Part shown: positions 17,646-26,662 of the stretch, one piece after another | Position numbering within the stretch: the stretch's first letter is position 1 | How the letters are laid out: every line of letters begins with the position of its first letter | NCBI RefSeq assembly: GCF_021223605.1 | Contig: NZ_CP075175.1 | Location: 1,015,001-1,079,000, forward strand | DNA from: Paenibacillus sp. 481 | GTDB lineage: Bacteria > Bacillota > Bacilli > Paenibacillales > Paenibacillaceae | Length of the DNA: 64,000 nucleotides | Direction: 5' to 3' | The notes under the pieces: model-generated | What the model was told of the DNA's origin: nothing | Databases searched by the model: none | Seen by the model: only the letters and a program-made list of their open reading frames with translations | Program-made: the position numbers and the translations under genes

Positions 17646-18302
17646 CTACACCCCTTTGAACAAATTGATGTCCTTTCGAATGCGGTGAAGTTGTGATACT
17701 TTATCTATCTGCATGCTTCCCTCATGCACGTAAGCAAACTCCATATGAGCTTGGGTAACTCCCCATTCATCAGGCGGACGGCTAATGACTTCTCCAATCC
17801 GCAGCTGAGTTGGCGCAAACAAAGATGCACCAATAATTGCCGATGTCTGACCATCAACACCAGCGTATGCCGTTCCTCTTAAAGCTCCAAATACGAAAAT
17901 GTCACCCGTGCTGACGATGACGCCACCTGGATTAACATCTCCGATAAACAGCAAATTGCCTTCATGTTTCAACACTTGTCCAGAACGTACGATTCCGGTC
18001 AACGTTTGCACCACATATTTAGCCGCTTCGGGCTTTGCATCCGCATTAGATTCCAGTGATCGAATGAGCATATTGCCTCGTTGTTTAAGTATATCAAGCA
18101 CTTCAGACTTCTGCTCATCCGTAATGGATCGGTCTCCAAGCTTGACATCAACGTTTACGATAGGCCCATTAAAAAAATGCGGTGCATGCTCAAGCTTGTC
18201 GCGCAGCTCCCGCAATACATCAGCAAACTCACCATGATCGTCAAGCAGAAACACGAGGCCATCTTTTATCCCTTTAATCGTCACTAGTGGCTTGGCCGTC
18301 AT
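17646..18302 (-). CDS. minC: Septum-site inhibitor MinC
   Basis: A 218-residue FtsZ antagonist. The N-terminal FtsZ-acting domain starts TIKGIKDGLVFLLDDHGEF; the C-terminal beta-helix (about 105-205) contains the conserved glycine pattern VLKHEGNLLFIGDVNPGG, which binds MinD. ATG start with GGGAGGG upstream. First gene of minC-minD-rodA. Confidence 0.95.
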   Translation of the reverse strand: MTAKPLVTIKGIKDGLVFLLDDHGEFADVLRELRDKLEHAPHFFNGPIVNVDVKLGDRSITDEQKSEVLDILKQRGNMLIRSLESNADAKPEAAKYVVQTLTGIVRSGQVLKHEGNLLFIGDVNPGGVIVSTGDIFVFGALRGTAYAGVDGQTSAIIGASLFAPTQLRIGEVISRPPDEWGVTQAHMEFAYVHEGSMQIDKVSQLHRIRKDINLFKGV

Positions 18303-18376
18303 GATCAGTCCCTCCCAACGTAATCTTTTTCGCGACGGAAGAGAAAAGTTCCTGCATAATCAAGCATTTGTTCACG

Positions 18377-18427
18377 AAAAAATGGCATAAGCCGCCCGGA
18401 ATGAAAATTCCTAGACGGCTCTTATGC
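18377..18427 (-). terminator. Terminator after mreD, overlapping its stop codon
   Basis: A minus-strand hairpin GCATAAGAGCCGTC / GGGCGGCTTATGC with an AGGAAT / ATTCC top is followed by CATTTTTT. The 5' arm includes the mreD stop codon, so some read-through into minC is possible. Confidence 0.7.
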
Positions 18428-18949
18428 TTCTACTTCCTCTGCGGTCTTGTTAACTGGTTCTCGATCAAACCATTTACGCATAGAGACATACACAGCCATT
18501 GCAAATAAGAGCTGTATAAACAAGCTTGGCACCATATATTCGATCAATGCAAATTTAAACGGCATCTGATGCACGCCAAATAAAGCGTAGACACCGAACA
18601 AAATAATTTGGTGCGAGAAGCTTCCTATTACTGCCAAGACCATCATCGTGACCATCGTCGCTTTTCTTGAGCCTATCAACAAACCAGTCAAATATCCAAG
18701 CAAGCCCATACTAAAAGCATGGGGACCTATCATATGGCCATAGTAGACGATGTCTTGGAGCAAACCGAAGCCTAACCCCATTAATAGCCCGGTGTGTCTA
18801 TGCTTATAGACGCTATAGTACAGCACGATAATAAATACAAACTGTGGCACAATACGTCCTTGCCATATGTCAGGAATAATAAACGGCAGCAACGTACCTT
18901 CCAACATAAACAAGATAAACATGAAGCCAATCATCCAGTTTTGGTTCAT
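18422..18949 (-). CDS. mreD: Rod-shape protein MreD
   Basis: A 175-residue membrane protein with about five hydrophobic helices (WMIGFMFILFMLEGTLLPF near the N-terminus), a partner of MreC in the elongasome. Start ATG with GGGGAG upstream, 2 bases after the mreC stop. Little sequence is strongly conserved in this family, so the call leans on topology, length and the mreBCD order. Confidence 0.88.
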   Translation of the reverse strand: MNQNWMIGFMFILFMLEGTLLPFIIPDIWQGRIVPQFVFIIVLYYSVYKHRHTGLLMGLGFGLLQDIVYYGHMIGPHAFSMGLLGYLTGLLIGSRKATMVTMMVLAVIGSFSHQIILFGVYALFGVHQMPFKFALIEYMVPSLFIQLLFAMAVYVSMRKWFDREPVNKTAEEVEA

Positions 18950-18951
18950 CG

Positions 18952-19836
18952 TTACTCCCCATTTCCGGATTGTTGGGAGCCTGGAGTTACAACGACAAAC
19001 AATTCACGCCAGTCCTTGTATGTAACTGCCGGACGGATACTCGCTGTATCTGACATCCCGAAGTCACCTACACCACGGGATTCAACCGTTCCAAGAATGA
19101 GCCCTTGCGGAAATACGCCTCCATATCCAGAAGATACAATCGTATCGCCTTTCTCAAGAGGATCGCTTTCAGTAATACGAGTCATATTAAATGTACCCGT
19201 GCTATGGTCGTAAGATTCGATAACACCAAACGAATCTTCTTTACCTAGAACAGTCGCTGAAATACCGCGAGATTTGGGATTTATATTTGTTAATAATTGA
19301 ACAGTGGAAGAAAACTCATAAACTCGACTAATCGTACCCACAACTCCATCAACGGAAATGACAGGCATTCCTTCACGGACACCATTTTTGTTTCCTAGGT
19401 TGATGTTTAATGTCTGATTAAACGGATCAGCCACGTTGATTGAAGTTACTTCGGCAATCCGATATTCATAAGGCAAGTTCTTCTTCTTCTGCTCTTCCGT
19501 AAATTTAAGACTTTCCTTTAAACGCTTGTTCTCAGCTGCAATCCCGTTGTAGTACGCCTTTTCCCGCGTAAATTGTGCAAACGCGGTCTTTAGACGCTCA
19601 TTTTCGGCATACACTTCGTTTAAGTTAGATACATCTTCAACAAAGCCCGATACAAACGCCGCCGGCTTGTAGAACAATTGCTGTACAAAAGTCACCGTAT
19701 CATGAACAAACTTCTCCGCCCATGAAACGTTAGACCGCTTTTCATTCGTAAATGCCATTAGAACTATGAATAAAATAATTCCTACTAATAAAATAAATAA
19801 GCGCTTGTTCCCCAACAGCTTAAACAGTGTCAACAC
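18952..19836 (-). CDS. mreC: Rod-shape protein MreC
   Basis: A 294-residue scaffold linking MreB to the cell-wall synthesis machinery. One N-terminal membrane helix (LFILLVGIILFIVLMAF), a coiled coil at about 65-110 (NEVYAENERLKTAFAQFTREK), then the beta-rich MreC domain (INVADPFNQTLNINLGNKNG). The start is ambiguous: GTG 19836 and the next TTG directly follow GAGAAGG, leaving almost no spacing. Confidence 0.92.
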   Translation of the reverse strand: MLTLFKLLGNKRLFILLVGIILFIVLMAFTNEKRSNVSWAEKFVHDTVTFVQQLFYKPAAFVSGFVEDVSNLNEVYAENERLKTAFAQFTREKAYYNGIAAENKRLKESLKFTEEQKKKNLPYEYRIAEVTSINVADPFNQTLNINLGNKNGVREGMPVISVDGVVGTISRVYEFSSTVQLLTNINPKSRGISATVLGKEDSFGVIESYDHSTGTFNMTRITESDPLEKGDTIVSSGYGGVFPQGLILGTVESRGVGDFGMSDTASIRPAVTYKDWRELFVVVTPGSQQSGNGE

Positions 19837-19870
19837 CTTCTCATCGCACAGCGGTTTCGTTCCCGTTTAA

Positions 19871-19905
19871 GGCATTCGCGCCAGCGGAACGAACCGACGC
19901 GAATG
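19871..19905. other. Intercistronic hairpin between mreB and mreC
   Basis: A perfect 9-base stem GCATTCGCG / CGCGAATGC encloses 17 bases in the 91-base gap between mreB and mreC. On the transcribed minus strand it is not followed by a T run, so it looks like an attenuating, processing or stabilising hairpin rather than a full terminator. Confidence 0.6.
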
Positions 19906-19927
19906 CTTTTAGCATGTAAATGCTGGC

Positions 19928-20992
<1,065 letters not shown>

Positions 20993-20999
20993 CTAACTC

Positions 21000-21029
21000 A
21001 TTATATTACATGAGCCCTCGTTCCTTCAA
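21000..21029 (-). promoter_or_regulatory. Candidate sigma-A promoter of mreBCD
   Basis: TTGAAG (21024-21029) and TATAAT (21000-21005) are 18 bases apart on the minus strand. The -35 box lies inside the end of radC, so mreB could be transcribed independently of maf-radC. Confidence 0.5.
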
Positions 21030-21692
21030 ACTCACATATTGGTTATCGCCAATGACCAGATGGTCAAGCACTTCAATTCCTACGAGTTCACCCGCTTCGA
21101 CTAGCCGCCGTGTTAGCGCGACATCTTCCGAACTTGGTGTCGGATCCCCACTCGGATGGTTGTGCACACATACAATTGAAGCAGAACCTTGCTTAATTGC
21201 AGCACGAAACACTTCCCGTGGATGGACCAGCGAAGCGTCCAAAATGCCGATCGTTATCGTCTCTTGCGCGATAACGCGATTTTTCGTGTTTAGAAATAAG
21301 CAGACAAAATGCTCCTTCTTATAAAGACGCATCGACTCCATAACAAGTTGCGCCGCATCTGCTGGCCTTTTAATGACAATTGCTTCATTGTGCTGTGAAC
21401 GCGCTAACCGTCTCCCCAGCTCAATACCCGCTTTTAGTTGGATAGCCTTGGCTAAACCGATGCCTTTAATCTGTGTTAGTTCTGTCAACGTCATATCTGC
21501 CAAATCTCGTAATGCTCCCGCTCTTTGCACGACGCGCTGCGCCAAGTCCAGCGCAGATTCTTGTTTCGTGCCCGTACGCAACAAAATCGCGAGTAATTCA
21601 GCGTGACTTAAAGCCTCTGCCCCATGCTGCATCATGCGTTCTCTAGGACGTTCTTCTTGGGGAAGGTCGCGAAGCATTAGACTTTGCGCCAT
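21006..21692 (-). CDS. radC: RadC/JAB-domain protein
   Basis: A 228-residue protein with an N-terminal helix-hairpin-helix region (LTQIKGIGLAKAIQLKAGIELG) and a C-terminal JAB/MPN metalloprotease-like domain whose zinc motif is intact (HNHPSGDPTPSSEDVAL). The early link to DNA repair has been questioned and the role is unknown. ATG 21692 was chosen over 21710 because AGGGGA lies 7-8 bases upstream. It follows maf, as in B. subtilis. Confidence 0.93.
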   Translation of the reverse strand: MAQSLMLRDLPQEERPRERMMQHGAEALSHAELLAILLRTGTKQESALDLAQRVVQRAGALRDLADMTLTELTQIKGIGLAKAIQLKAGIELGRRLARSQHNEAIVIKRPADAAQLVMESMRLYKKEHFVCLFLNTKNRVIAQETITIGILDASLVHPREVFRAAIKQGSASIVCVHNHPSGDPTPSSEDVALTRRLVEAGELVGIEVLDHLVIGDNQYVSLKERGLM

Positions 21693-21724
21693 TCCACATT
21701 CCCCTCTCATGAAAGTACGACATT

Positions 21725-22342
21725 TTAAGGTGTCTCAACGTCAAAAGAACGCAGCATTTGGGCTAACAGCGACAACGGTAAGCCGACGACATTAAAATAA
21801 CAACCCTCGATACTTTCCACTATGGTTGCACCTACACCTTGAATACCATACGAGCCGGCCTTATCCATCGGCTCTCCTGTAGCAACATAACGCTTCACTT
21901 GGTCAGGTGTAAGTGGCCTCATATGAACACGCGTCTTCTGATGAGCAAGCTCCACGCGATTAGTCATTACGTCTATCAAGGCGACCCCTGTATATACCTC
22001 ATGGGTACGTCCTTGCAGAGCGGATAACATTCGACAAGCATCCGCTTCATCTTGCGGCTTTCCTAAAATGTGATCATCGAGCACAACTACCGTATCCGAG
22101 CCTAATACAATACCAGCTTGGCCGGATTGGCGTCGCAGATGAGCAACGGCTTCTGCTTTGCGCAACGAGAGCTGTTCAACCGTACGTACCGGTGACCAGT
22201 CTGCGGGAACCGTCTCGTCTGCATCACTTGGCTGAATTTCGTAAGGAAGCTGCAGCGAGCGAATTAGCTCTTGTCTGCGAGGAGATGAGGACGCTAATAC
22301 GATTAGCGGAAGATTGCTGCTGTTTTGTTGCCAGTTCACCAT
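21725..22342 (-). CDS. maf: Nucleoside triphosphate pyrophosphatase Maf
   Basis: A 205-residue house-cleaning enzyme, probably a dTTP/UTP pyrophosphatase; in B. subtilis it influences septation. The N-terminal signature LIVLASSSPRRQELI, the active-site stretch VLGSDTVVVLDD and the C-terminal GSYGIQGVGATIVESIEG are all present. ATG 22342 follows AAAGGTG by 7 bases; the frame is open 13 codons further but that would overlap the promoter. Confidence 0.95.
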   Translation of the reverse strand: MVNWQQNSSNLPLIVLASSSPRRQELIRSLQLPYEIQPSDADETVPADWSPVRTVEQLSLRKAEAVAHLRRQSGQAGIVLGSDTVVVLDDHILGKPQDEADACRMLSALQGRTHEVYTGVALIDVMTNRVELAHQKTRVHMRPLTPDQVKRYVATGEPMDKAGSYGIQGVGATIVESIEGCYFNVVGLPLSLLAQMLRSFDVETP

Positions 22343-22360
22343 TTTTTGACACCTTTCTTT

Positions 22361-22389
22361 ATTATACGCCGTTCTATGCATGATGACAA
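22361..22389 (-). promoter_or_regulatory. Sigma-A promoter of maf-radC
   Basis: TTGTCA (22384-22389), 17 bases, TATAAT (22361-22366) on the minus strand. The leader to the maf ATG would be only about 12 bases. Confidence 0.65.
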
Positions 22390-22495
22390 ACGTATAAAAT
22401 CATGGATTCGTATTCATTTTCAACATCCTATGACAACCAGACCAGACTAAGTCGACTGGAACAGAAACATAAAACATAATCATAAATAGAAACAG

Positions 22496-22520
22496 ACCCC
22501 GGCATAACGAACACCGGGGT
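22496..22520 (-). terminator. Weak terminator after spoIIB
   Basis: A short minus-strand stem ACCCCGG / CCGGGGT followed by CTGTTTCTATTT. The T run is broken, so termination may be partial. Confidence 0.45.
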
Positions 22521-22545
22521 GAACTAGCACTAATATTATATTATA

Positions 22546-23808
22546 TCAGGCTTTCATCGATTCCAACCAGTCTCTTTCCGCAAGTAAATACACAATGACC
22601 GATTGCTGGATGCTCCACAAATGCGCAGCCGAAGGTTTTTTATTGTACTCATTCACAGAAACAATCGCTGTGTTCATCGCTTGAATAACGCGCTTATATA
22701 TTTCTTTTGCTTGCTCAGGCAAACCTTCCTGCACTTTCGGCATCGTCTGTGTCCATAACAAATGCTCGTTACGCAACTTCTCTGTAGCGGCCTGATCGAA
22801 AGGCTTAATAGCACCCGCCTCCAACGCAGCAAGTGAATATAGCATCAACCAATCGTTAACTTTATCGCTTTGCTGTATCAATTGTTCGATCGTACGTGCC
22901 TCTCCTCGAAAAGCTAACTGCTTCACTCCACTACGCTGAAACTGCCGGATGAATAGCTGGACTTGCTTAGCTTGAAGAGCCTCACTAAGCGCCATCGCCT
23001 CGTCCTTCGCTTGAGCGATTCCTGCGTAGACACGGTGCTGGCTATCTGCTGTGTCATTTACCGCCGCCAATCCTAGTTCGTGAAGCTGCTCCGTCGCTTT
23101 ACTAGCTCCTTCGAGCTGTTTAAACACGCCGTATTGCAACAAAAAATACGACTTGTCCGGTATGGCTACCTCACTCAGGAATAATCCCCCCGCAGTTGAA
23201 CCACTAGTGGCCATACCTGCTGTGCTACTTGTCACACCGTTTGCCACGCTGCCTGCTGCACGGTTTGGCGTGTTGCCTGTGACACTGTCAGATGAACGCC
23301 CATCGCCCGTAGCTGCCTGCTTAGCACCGTCTGGCTGGCTGCGCACATCCTTTTCTTTTTCAACAACTTTACCACCGCCTGAAAGATCGCCACCTCCACC
23401 AACATCCCGGTTAGCTGTACTCGATAAGCTGCCGGACATCGGAATACCATCTTCAGGCTCAGGCATTTCTATTTCCCCACGAAATAGCGCTAATGCAAGA
23501 AAGCTAAACACAGCTCCCATACCAATTGCACCTGCTATAGAACCAATGACACCCCACGTAGAGTATTTGCGTGTCCGTTTACGAACACCTTCCCATAGAG
23601 GCTCGCCCTGACTACTTAATGTTTCTCCAGCAGGATCTATAATGGAGGCGTGCAATGTACCTACATGTATCTGCTCTACCTTATGGGAGCGGTAATCATT
23701 CGAATCCCACTCTGCCCTCTCATCCTTCCTTTGCTCTCCTGCTCCAGTCGGTTCATTATCAGTAGAAGTATGAAATCGAAACGTCATTTTTCCGTTCGAC
23801 TCGCTCAT
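22546..23808 (-). CDS. spoIIB: SpoIIB-like SPOR-domain sporulation protein
   Basis: A 420-residue protein with a cytosolic N-terminus, one membrane helix at about residues 90-115 (GVIGSIAGAIGMGAVFSFL), a Gly/Ser/Thr-rich linker, and a SPOR domain at about 205-285 (SYFLLQYGVFKQLEGASKATEQL) that binds denuded septal glycan. The C-terminal 130 residues are helical and unassigned. SpoIIB promotes septal wall dissolution at the start of engulfment in B. subtilis, where it also lies just upstream of maf. Assigned by domain and synteny; residue similarity cannot be measured here. Confidence 0.7.
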   Translation of the reverse strand: MSESNGKMTFRFHTSTDNEPTGAGEQRKDERAEWDSNDYRSHKVEQIHVGTLHASIIDPAGETLSSQGEPLWEGVRKRTRKYSTWGVIGSIAGAIGMGAVFSFLALALFRGEIEMPEPEDGIPMSGSLSSTANRDVGGGGDLSGGGKVVEKEKDVRSQPDGAKQAATGDGRSSDSVTGNTPNRAAGSVANGVTSSTAGMATSGSTAGGLFLSEVAIPDKSYFLLQYGVFKQLEGASKATEQLHELGLAAVNDTADSQHRVYAGIAQAKDEAMALSEALQAKQVQLFIRQFQRSGVKQLAFRGEARTIEQLIQQSDKVNDWLMLYSLAALEAGAIKPFDQAATEKLRNEHLLWTQTMPKVQEGLPEQAKEIYKRVIQAMNTAIVSVNEYNKKPSAAHLWSIQQSVIVYLLAERDWLESMKA

Positions 23809-23977
23809 CGTCCATGCACCTCACCTTGTGCTTGTCGTTACCACCACCATATGATAGATTCACGTCTCGTAGAACCAGCTTGCCCAACTGCAATACGAGT
23901 AAAGAGAAAATGAAGACAATGAAGACAGTAAGAAGAACAATGAAAGCTAGGTAACATAAAAAACTTTTAAGAAACAT
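23759..23977 (-). CDS. Possible small membrane protein overlapping the spoIIB start
   Basis: A 72-codon frame from ATG 23977 with one strong hydrophobic helix (FLCYLAFIVLLTVFIVFIF) followed by a polar tail. A weak AAGG lies about 10 bases upstream. It overlaps the first 50 bases of spoIIB in another frame. It may be a real small protein coupled to spoIIB or a chance frame in an A+T-rich leader. Confidence 0.25.
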   Translation of the reverse strand: MFLKSFLCYLAFIVLLTVFIVFIFSLLVLQLGKLVLRDVNLSYGGGNDKHKVRCMDDERVERKNDVSISYFY

Positions 23978-24056
23978 CCTGTACAAACCTTCGTATATAT
24001 TAAATACATTCGATCAGCAAGTCCTATGCTTGCTGACATTAATAGGAGGAATAGAT

Positions 24057-24224
24057 GTGCTTAAGAAACTTGCCCAGAAACTCTTGCATTCATTGAGTGG
24101 AAACAAGTCACACAAACGTAAATACAGCAGCAGCGATCATCGTCATTATTCTTCTCGTCGTCCATCACAATATGGACATAAGCATTATAAACGAAAAAGT
24201 CGCAGCAGTTACTCCTCAAGTTAA
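24057..24224 (+). CDS. Small Ser/Arg/Lys/Tyr/His-rich protein, unknown function
   Basis: A 55-residue very basic protein: a short amphipathic start (MLKKLAQKLLHSLSG) followed by a low-complexity tail of Ser, Arg, Lys, His and Tyr (YSSSDHRHYSSRRPSQYGHK and similar). The start is GTG 24057, with a strong AGGAGGA 6 bases upstream; the ATG two bases earlier is out of frame and stops after 13 codons. A terminator follows. The composition resembles phosphorylatable or nucleic-acid-binding spore coat proteins such as CotG/CotB tails, but this is inference. It lies between spoIIB and a Ser/Thr kinase, convergent with the kinase. Confidence 0.7.
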   Translation: MLKKLAQKLLHSLSGNKSHKRKYSSSDHRHYSSRRPSQYGHKHYKRKSRSSYSSS

Positions 24225-24236
24225 CGCAGCACTTAT

Positions 24237-24278
24237 AGCGCCGTTCATGTTCGCAGAGGAACATGACGGCGCTTTTAT
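24237..24278 (+). terminator. Terminator after the small basic protein
   Basis: The stem AGCGCCGT(T)CATGTTC / GAACATGACGGCGCT, with one bulged T, is followed by TTTTATA on the plus strand. Confidence 0.75.
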
Positions 24279-24305
24279 ATGCCTAAGTGTAAGGGGTGTA
24301 CTTGG

Positions 24306-25163
24306 CTACGTTAGTACCTCAATGGCGCGTTGAAGCTGAACCCGATAGTTATCTTTTGTGCAAAAATGGAGTTGCAAATCTTCATGTTGAAGCATCATGT
24401 CGAGCAAACGCTCCGTCTCGGTGTGAAGCTGTAATTCTTCTTTCCAGCCCCGCTCCGCGTCTTGTTCTGCCTCGGTATACCCCGAATAAAGTAAAAATAA
24501 CAAAAAATGCCCCATCGCATACCAATCACTTTGTATCATCGGCAGACGCATCCGACGTTTTATTTCATAACGGCTTGCTCCCATTTCCCCATCGAATTGA
24601 GATAAATCCTCATGACTCGTTAACTCTTCACTTGACGTTGGATGCAAGCGACGAGCTAAGCCAAAGTCAATCAAATGAATACCCGCATCGTTCAACAGCA
24701 CGTTGGGAATACGAATATCTAGATGTATAACACCTTGACGATGAATATCAACGACGATGTCGGACAATTGCTGGATAAAAGATAAAGCTTCCAGTTCCGT
24801 GAACGCGCGCTGTTGCTCAAATAGAACCTGCTCTAAATTTAAGCCTGTTATATATGTCATCGCGATAAAAGTACGGCGATCCACCTGAAATTGATCCAGC
24901 AATTGTGGAATAGCATCATGTCGCAGCTCACTCAGCAACTCGGCTTCTCGCTTCAACAGATTCCTGCCTATATCCCCTTTGCTTGGACGGTGCTGCTTAA
25001 TAAGCACCTGCTGGCCTGTCCATCGATCCGAGGCTTCGTATGCTAAACCGTAGCTCCCCATCCCGACTAATTGCTTAATTTCGTATCTATTATGCAGCAG
25101 CACACCAGCTTGAATCGGGTAATCTTTCCACCGATCGATAATAGCACGGAAATAGTTCCACAT
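24306..25163 (-). CDS. Hanks-type Ser/Thr protein kinase, soluble
   Basis: A 285-residue kinase without an obvious membrane helix or PASTA domain. The ATP loop is VGMGSYGLAYEA (about 34-45), the ATP lysine VLIKQ, the helix-C glutamate LKREAELL, the catalytic loop HLDIRIPNVLL (Arg in place of the usual Lys after HxD) and the Mg loop IDFGLA. So it looks catalytically competent. ATG with GAGGAG upstream. It converges on the small Ser/Tyr-rich gene and follows murC after a terminator. Targets are unknown; the cell-wall and sporulation neighbours and the nearby Ser-rich protein are candidates. Confidence 0.85.
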   Translation of the reverse strand: MWNYFRAIIDRWKDYPIQAGVLLHNRYEIKQLVGMGSYGLAYEASDRWTGQQVLIKQHRPSKGDIGRNLLKREAELLSELRHDAIPQLLDQFQVDRRTFIAMTYITGLNLEQVLFEQQRAFTELEALSFIQQLSDIVVDIHRQGVIHLDIRIPNVLLNDAGIHLIDFGLARRLHPTSSEELTSHEDLSQFDGEMGASRYEIKRRMRLPMIQSDWYAMGHFLLFLLYSGYTEAEQDAERGWKEELQLHTETERLLDMMLQHEDLQLHFCTKDNYRVQLQRAIEVLT

Positions 25164-25183
25164 CGACTTTCTCCTCTTATAAG

Positions 25184-25240
25184 ATAAAAGACCTCCATAT
25201 GTAGGTACGATTTACTCGCTAATACCCGCATACAGAGGTC
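25184..25240 (-). terminator. Terminator after murC
   Basis: A minus-strand stem GACCTCTGTATG / CATATGGAGGTC followed by TTTTATC, between murC and the kinase gene. Confidence 0.7.
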
Positions 25241-25284
25241 ATGTCAGTTATAACAGCACCTGTGGCACTGTATCTATTTATGAT

Positions 25285-26655
25285 TTATGCATCCAAATGG
25301 GCCGATAATGCATAAGCCACTTTCCAAATGTCGCCCGCACCCATCGTAATGACGAGATCCCCTGGTTGCACGGTTGCTTGCAAGTGCTGAAGCACTTCTT
25401 CCTTCGTCGGTACGTATCGCGTGTTCACGTTACTGTTTGTAACGATACGGTCCACTAACTTAGAGGAGTTTACACCTTCAATTTGCTGTTCACCAACTGG
25501 TGCGTAAATATCGGTAATGAACACCTCATCTGCTTCACCAAAGGCACGACTAAATTGGTCAAATAGGAAATAAGTACGGGAATAGCGTTGCGGCTGAAAT
25601 ACAGCTACAATACGCTTTCCAGTTGCACGTGCAGCGCTAAGCGTCGCTTCGATTTCCGTCGGATGGTGAGCATAATCGTCCACAATAAGGATATCCTGCT
25701 TATCACCAATGACTTGAAAACGTCGTTTGGCCCCAATAAAATCATGAATCGCTGCTGCTGCGTCGGCAAACGGCACGCCTGCCTGCATACTTACGATCAT
25801 CGTCGCCATTGCATTTTGCACGTTATGCTGTCCTGGAATAGAAAGCACAACATCGCCTAACGTTTGACCTTTATGCAACATCGTAAATGACATTTTGCGA
25901 TCCGTCGCTTGAATGTTAACTGCCGTATAGTCTGCAGGCTGCTCGATACCGTACGTAAGCGCACGCTCTCCAAGCGACTCTGCCATGACACGAACAATCG
26001 GATCATCGACACAAAGCACAGCACACCCTTCAGGTTGAAGCTGCTGCAAAAATTGCACATAAGCCGATTTCAATTGTTCAAAGTCCCCACCGTAGTTCTC
26101 CAAGTGGTCTGCTTCGATGTTCGTTACGACTGCAACATGCGGATAGTACGCCAAAAACGTACCGTCACTCTCATCTGCCTCTGCTACGACATAATCGCTT
26201 TTTCCCGCTCTCGCATTCGTCCCCAGATTCGTTACTTCGCCCCCAATAATATATGTAGGGTCGACTCCACAACGATCTAAGACAAACGCAATCATCGATG
26301 ATGTCGTCGTTTTGCCGTGTGCACCTGCTACCGCTACTCCCTTTTTCGCGTTCAACAGGCGAGCGAGCATCTCGGAACGGTGCAGAACAGGAATATTACT
26401 TTCCTTCGCTGCTACACGCTCCACATTAAGCTCTGGACATGCTGTCGAGTACACGACGATGTCTGCTCCTTGCACGTGAGCTGGGTCGTGACCAATATAA
26501 ATAGTCGCACCCTTTGCCTTTAATTTTTCCGTCAAATCTTGCTGAGCCACATCGGACCCCGTGACGGTGTATCCCATTTCCAGCATGACTCGGGCAATGG
26601 CGCTCATACCATAGCCCCCGATGCCGATAAAATGTATATGTTCCGTCGTCTTCAA
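25285..26655 (-). CDS. murC: UDP-N-acetylmuramate--L-alanine ligase MurC
   Basis: Adds L-Ala to UDP-MurNAc, the first step of the peptidoglycan stem peptide. The Rossmann motif HFIGIGGYGMSAIA opens the protein; the P-loop VAGAHGKTTTSSMI is at about 105; the C-terminal ligase domain holds VDDYAHHPTEIEATL. I chose TTG 26655 (456 residues) because a GGTGA site lies 7 bases upstream, the protein then starts near the expected MurC N-terminus, and it begins just after the folC stop. The frame is open to 26718, which would overlap folC by 56 bases. B. subtilis has murC elsewhere. Confidence 0.93.
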   Translation of the reverse strand: MKTTEHIHFIGIGGYGMSAIARVMLEMGYTVTGSDVAQQDLTEKLKAKGATIYIGHDPAHVQGADIVVYSTACPELNVERVAAKESNIPVLHRSEMLARLLNAKKGVAVAGAHGKTTTSSMIAFVLDRCGVDPTYIIGGEVTNLGTNARAGKSDYVVAEADESDGTFLAYYPHVAVVTNIEADHLENYGGDFEQLKSAYVQFLQQLQPEGCAVLCVDDPIVRVMAESLGERALTYGIEQPADYTAVNIQATDRKMSFTMLHKGQTLGDVVLSIPGQHNVQNAMATMIVSMQAGVPFADAAAAIHDFIGAKRRFQVIGDKQDILIVDDYAHHPTEIEATLSAARATGKRIVAVFQPQRYSRTYFLFDQFSRAFGEADEVFITDIYAPVGEQQIEGVNSSKLVDRIVTNSNVNTRYVPTKEEVLQHLQATVQPGDLVITMGAGDIWKVAYALSAHLDA

Positions 26656-26662
26656 CTCAAAT

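Noticed and set aside
24055-24096. The ATG at 24055 as start of the small basic protein
   Set aside because: That frame stops after 13 codons; the GTG two bases on is in the long frame with correct spacing from AGGAGGA.
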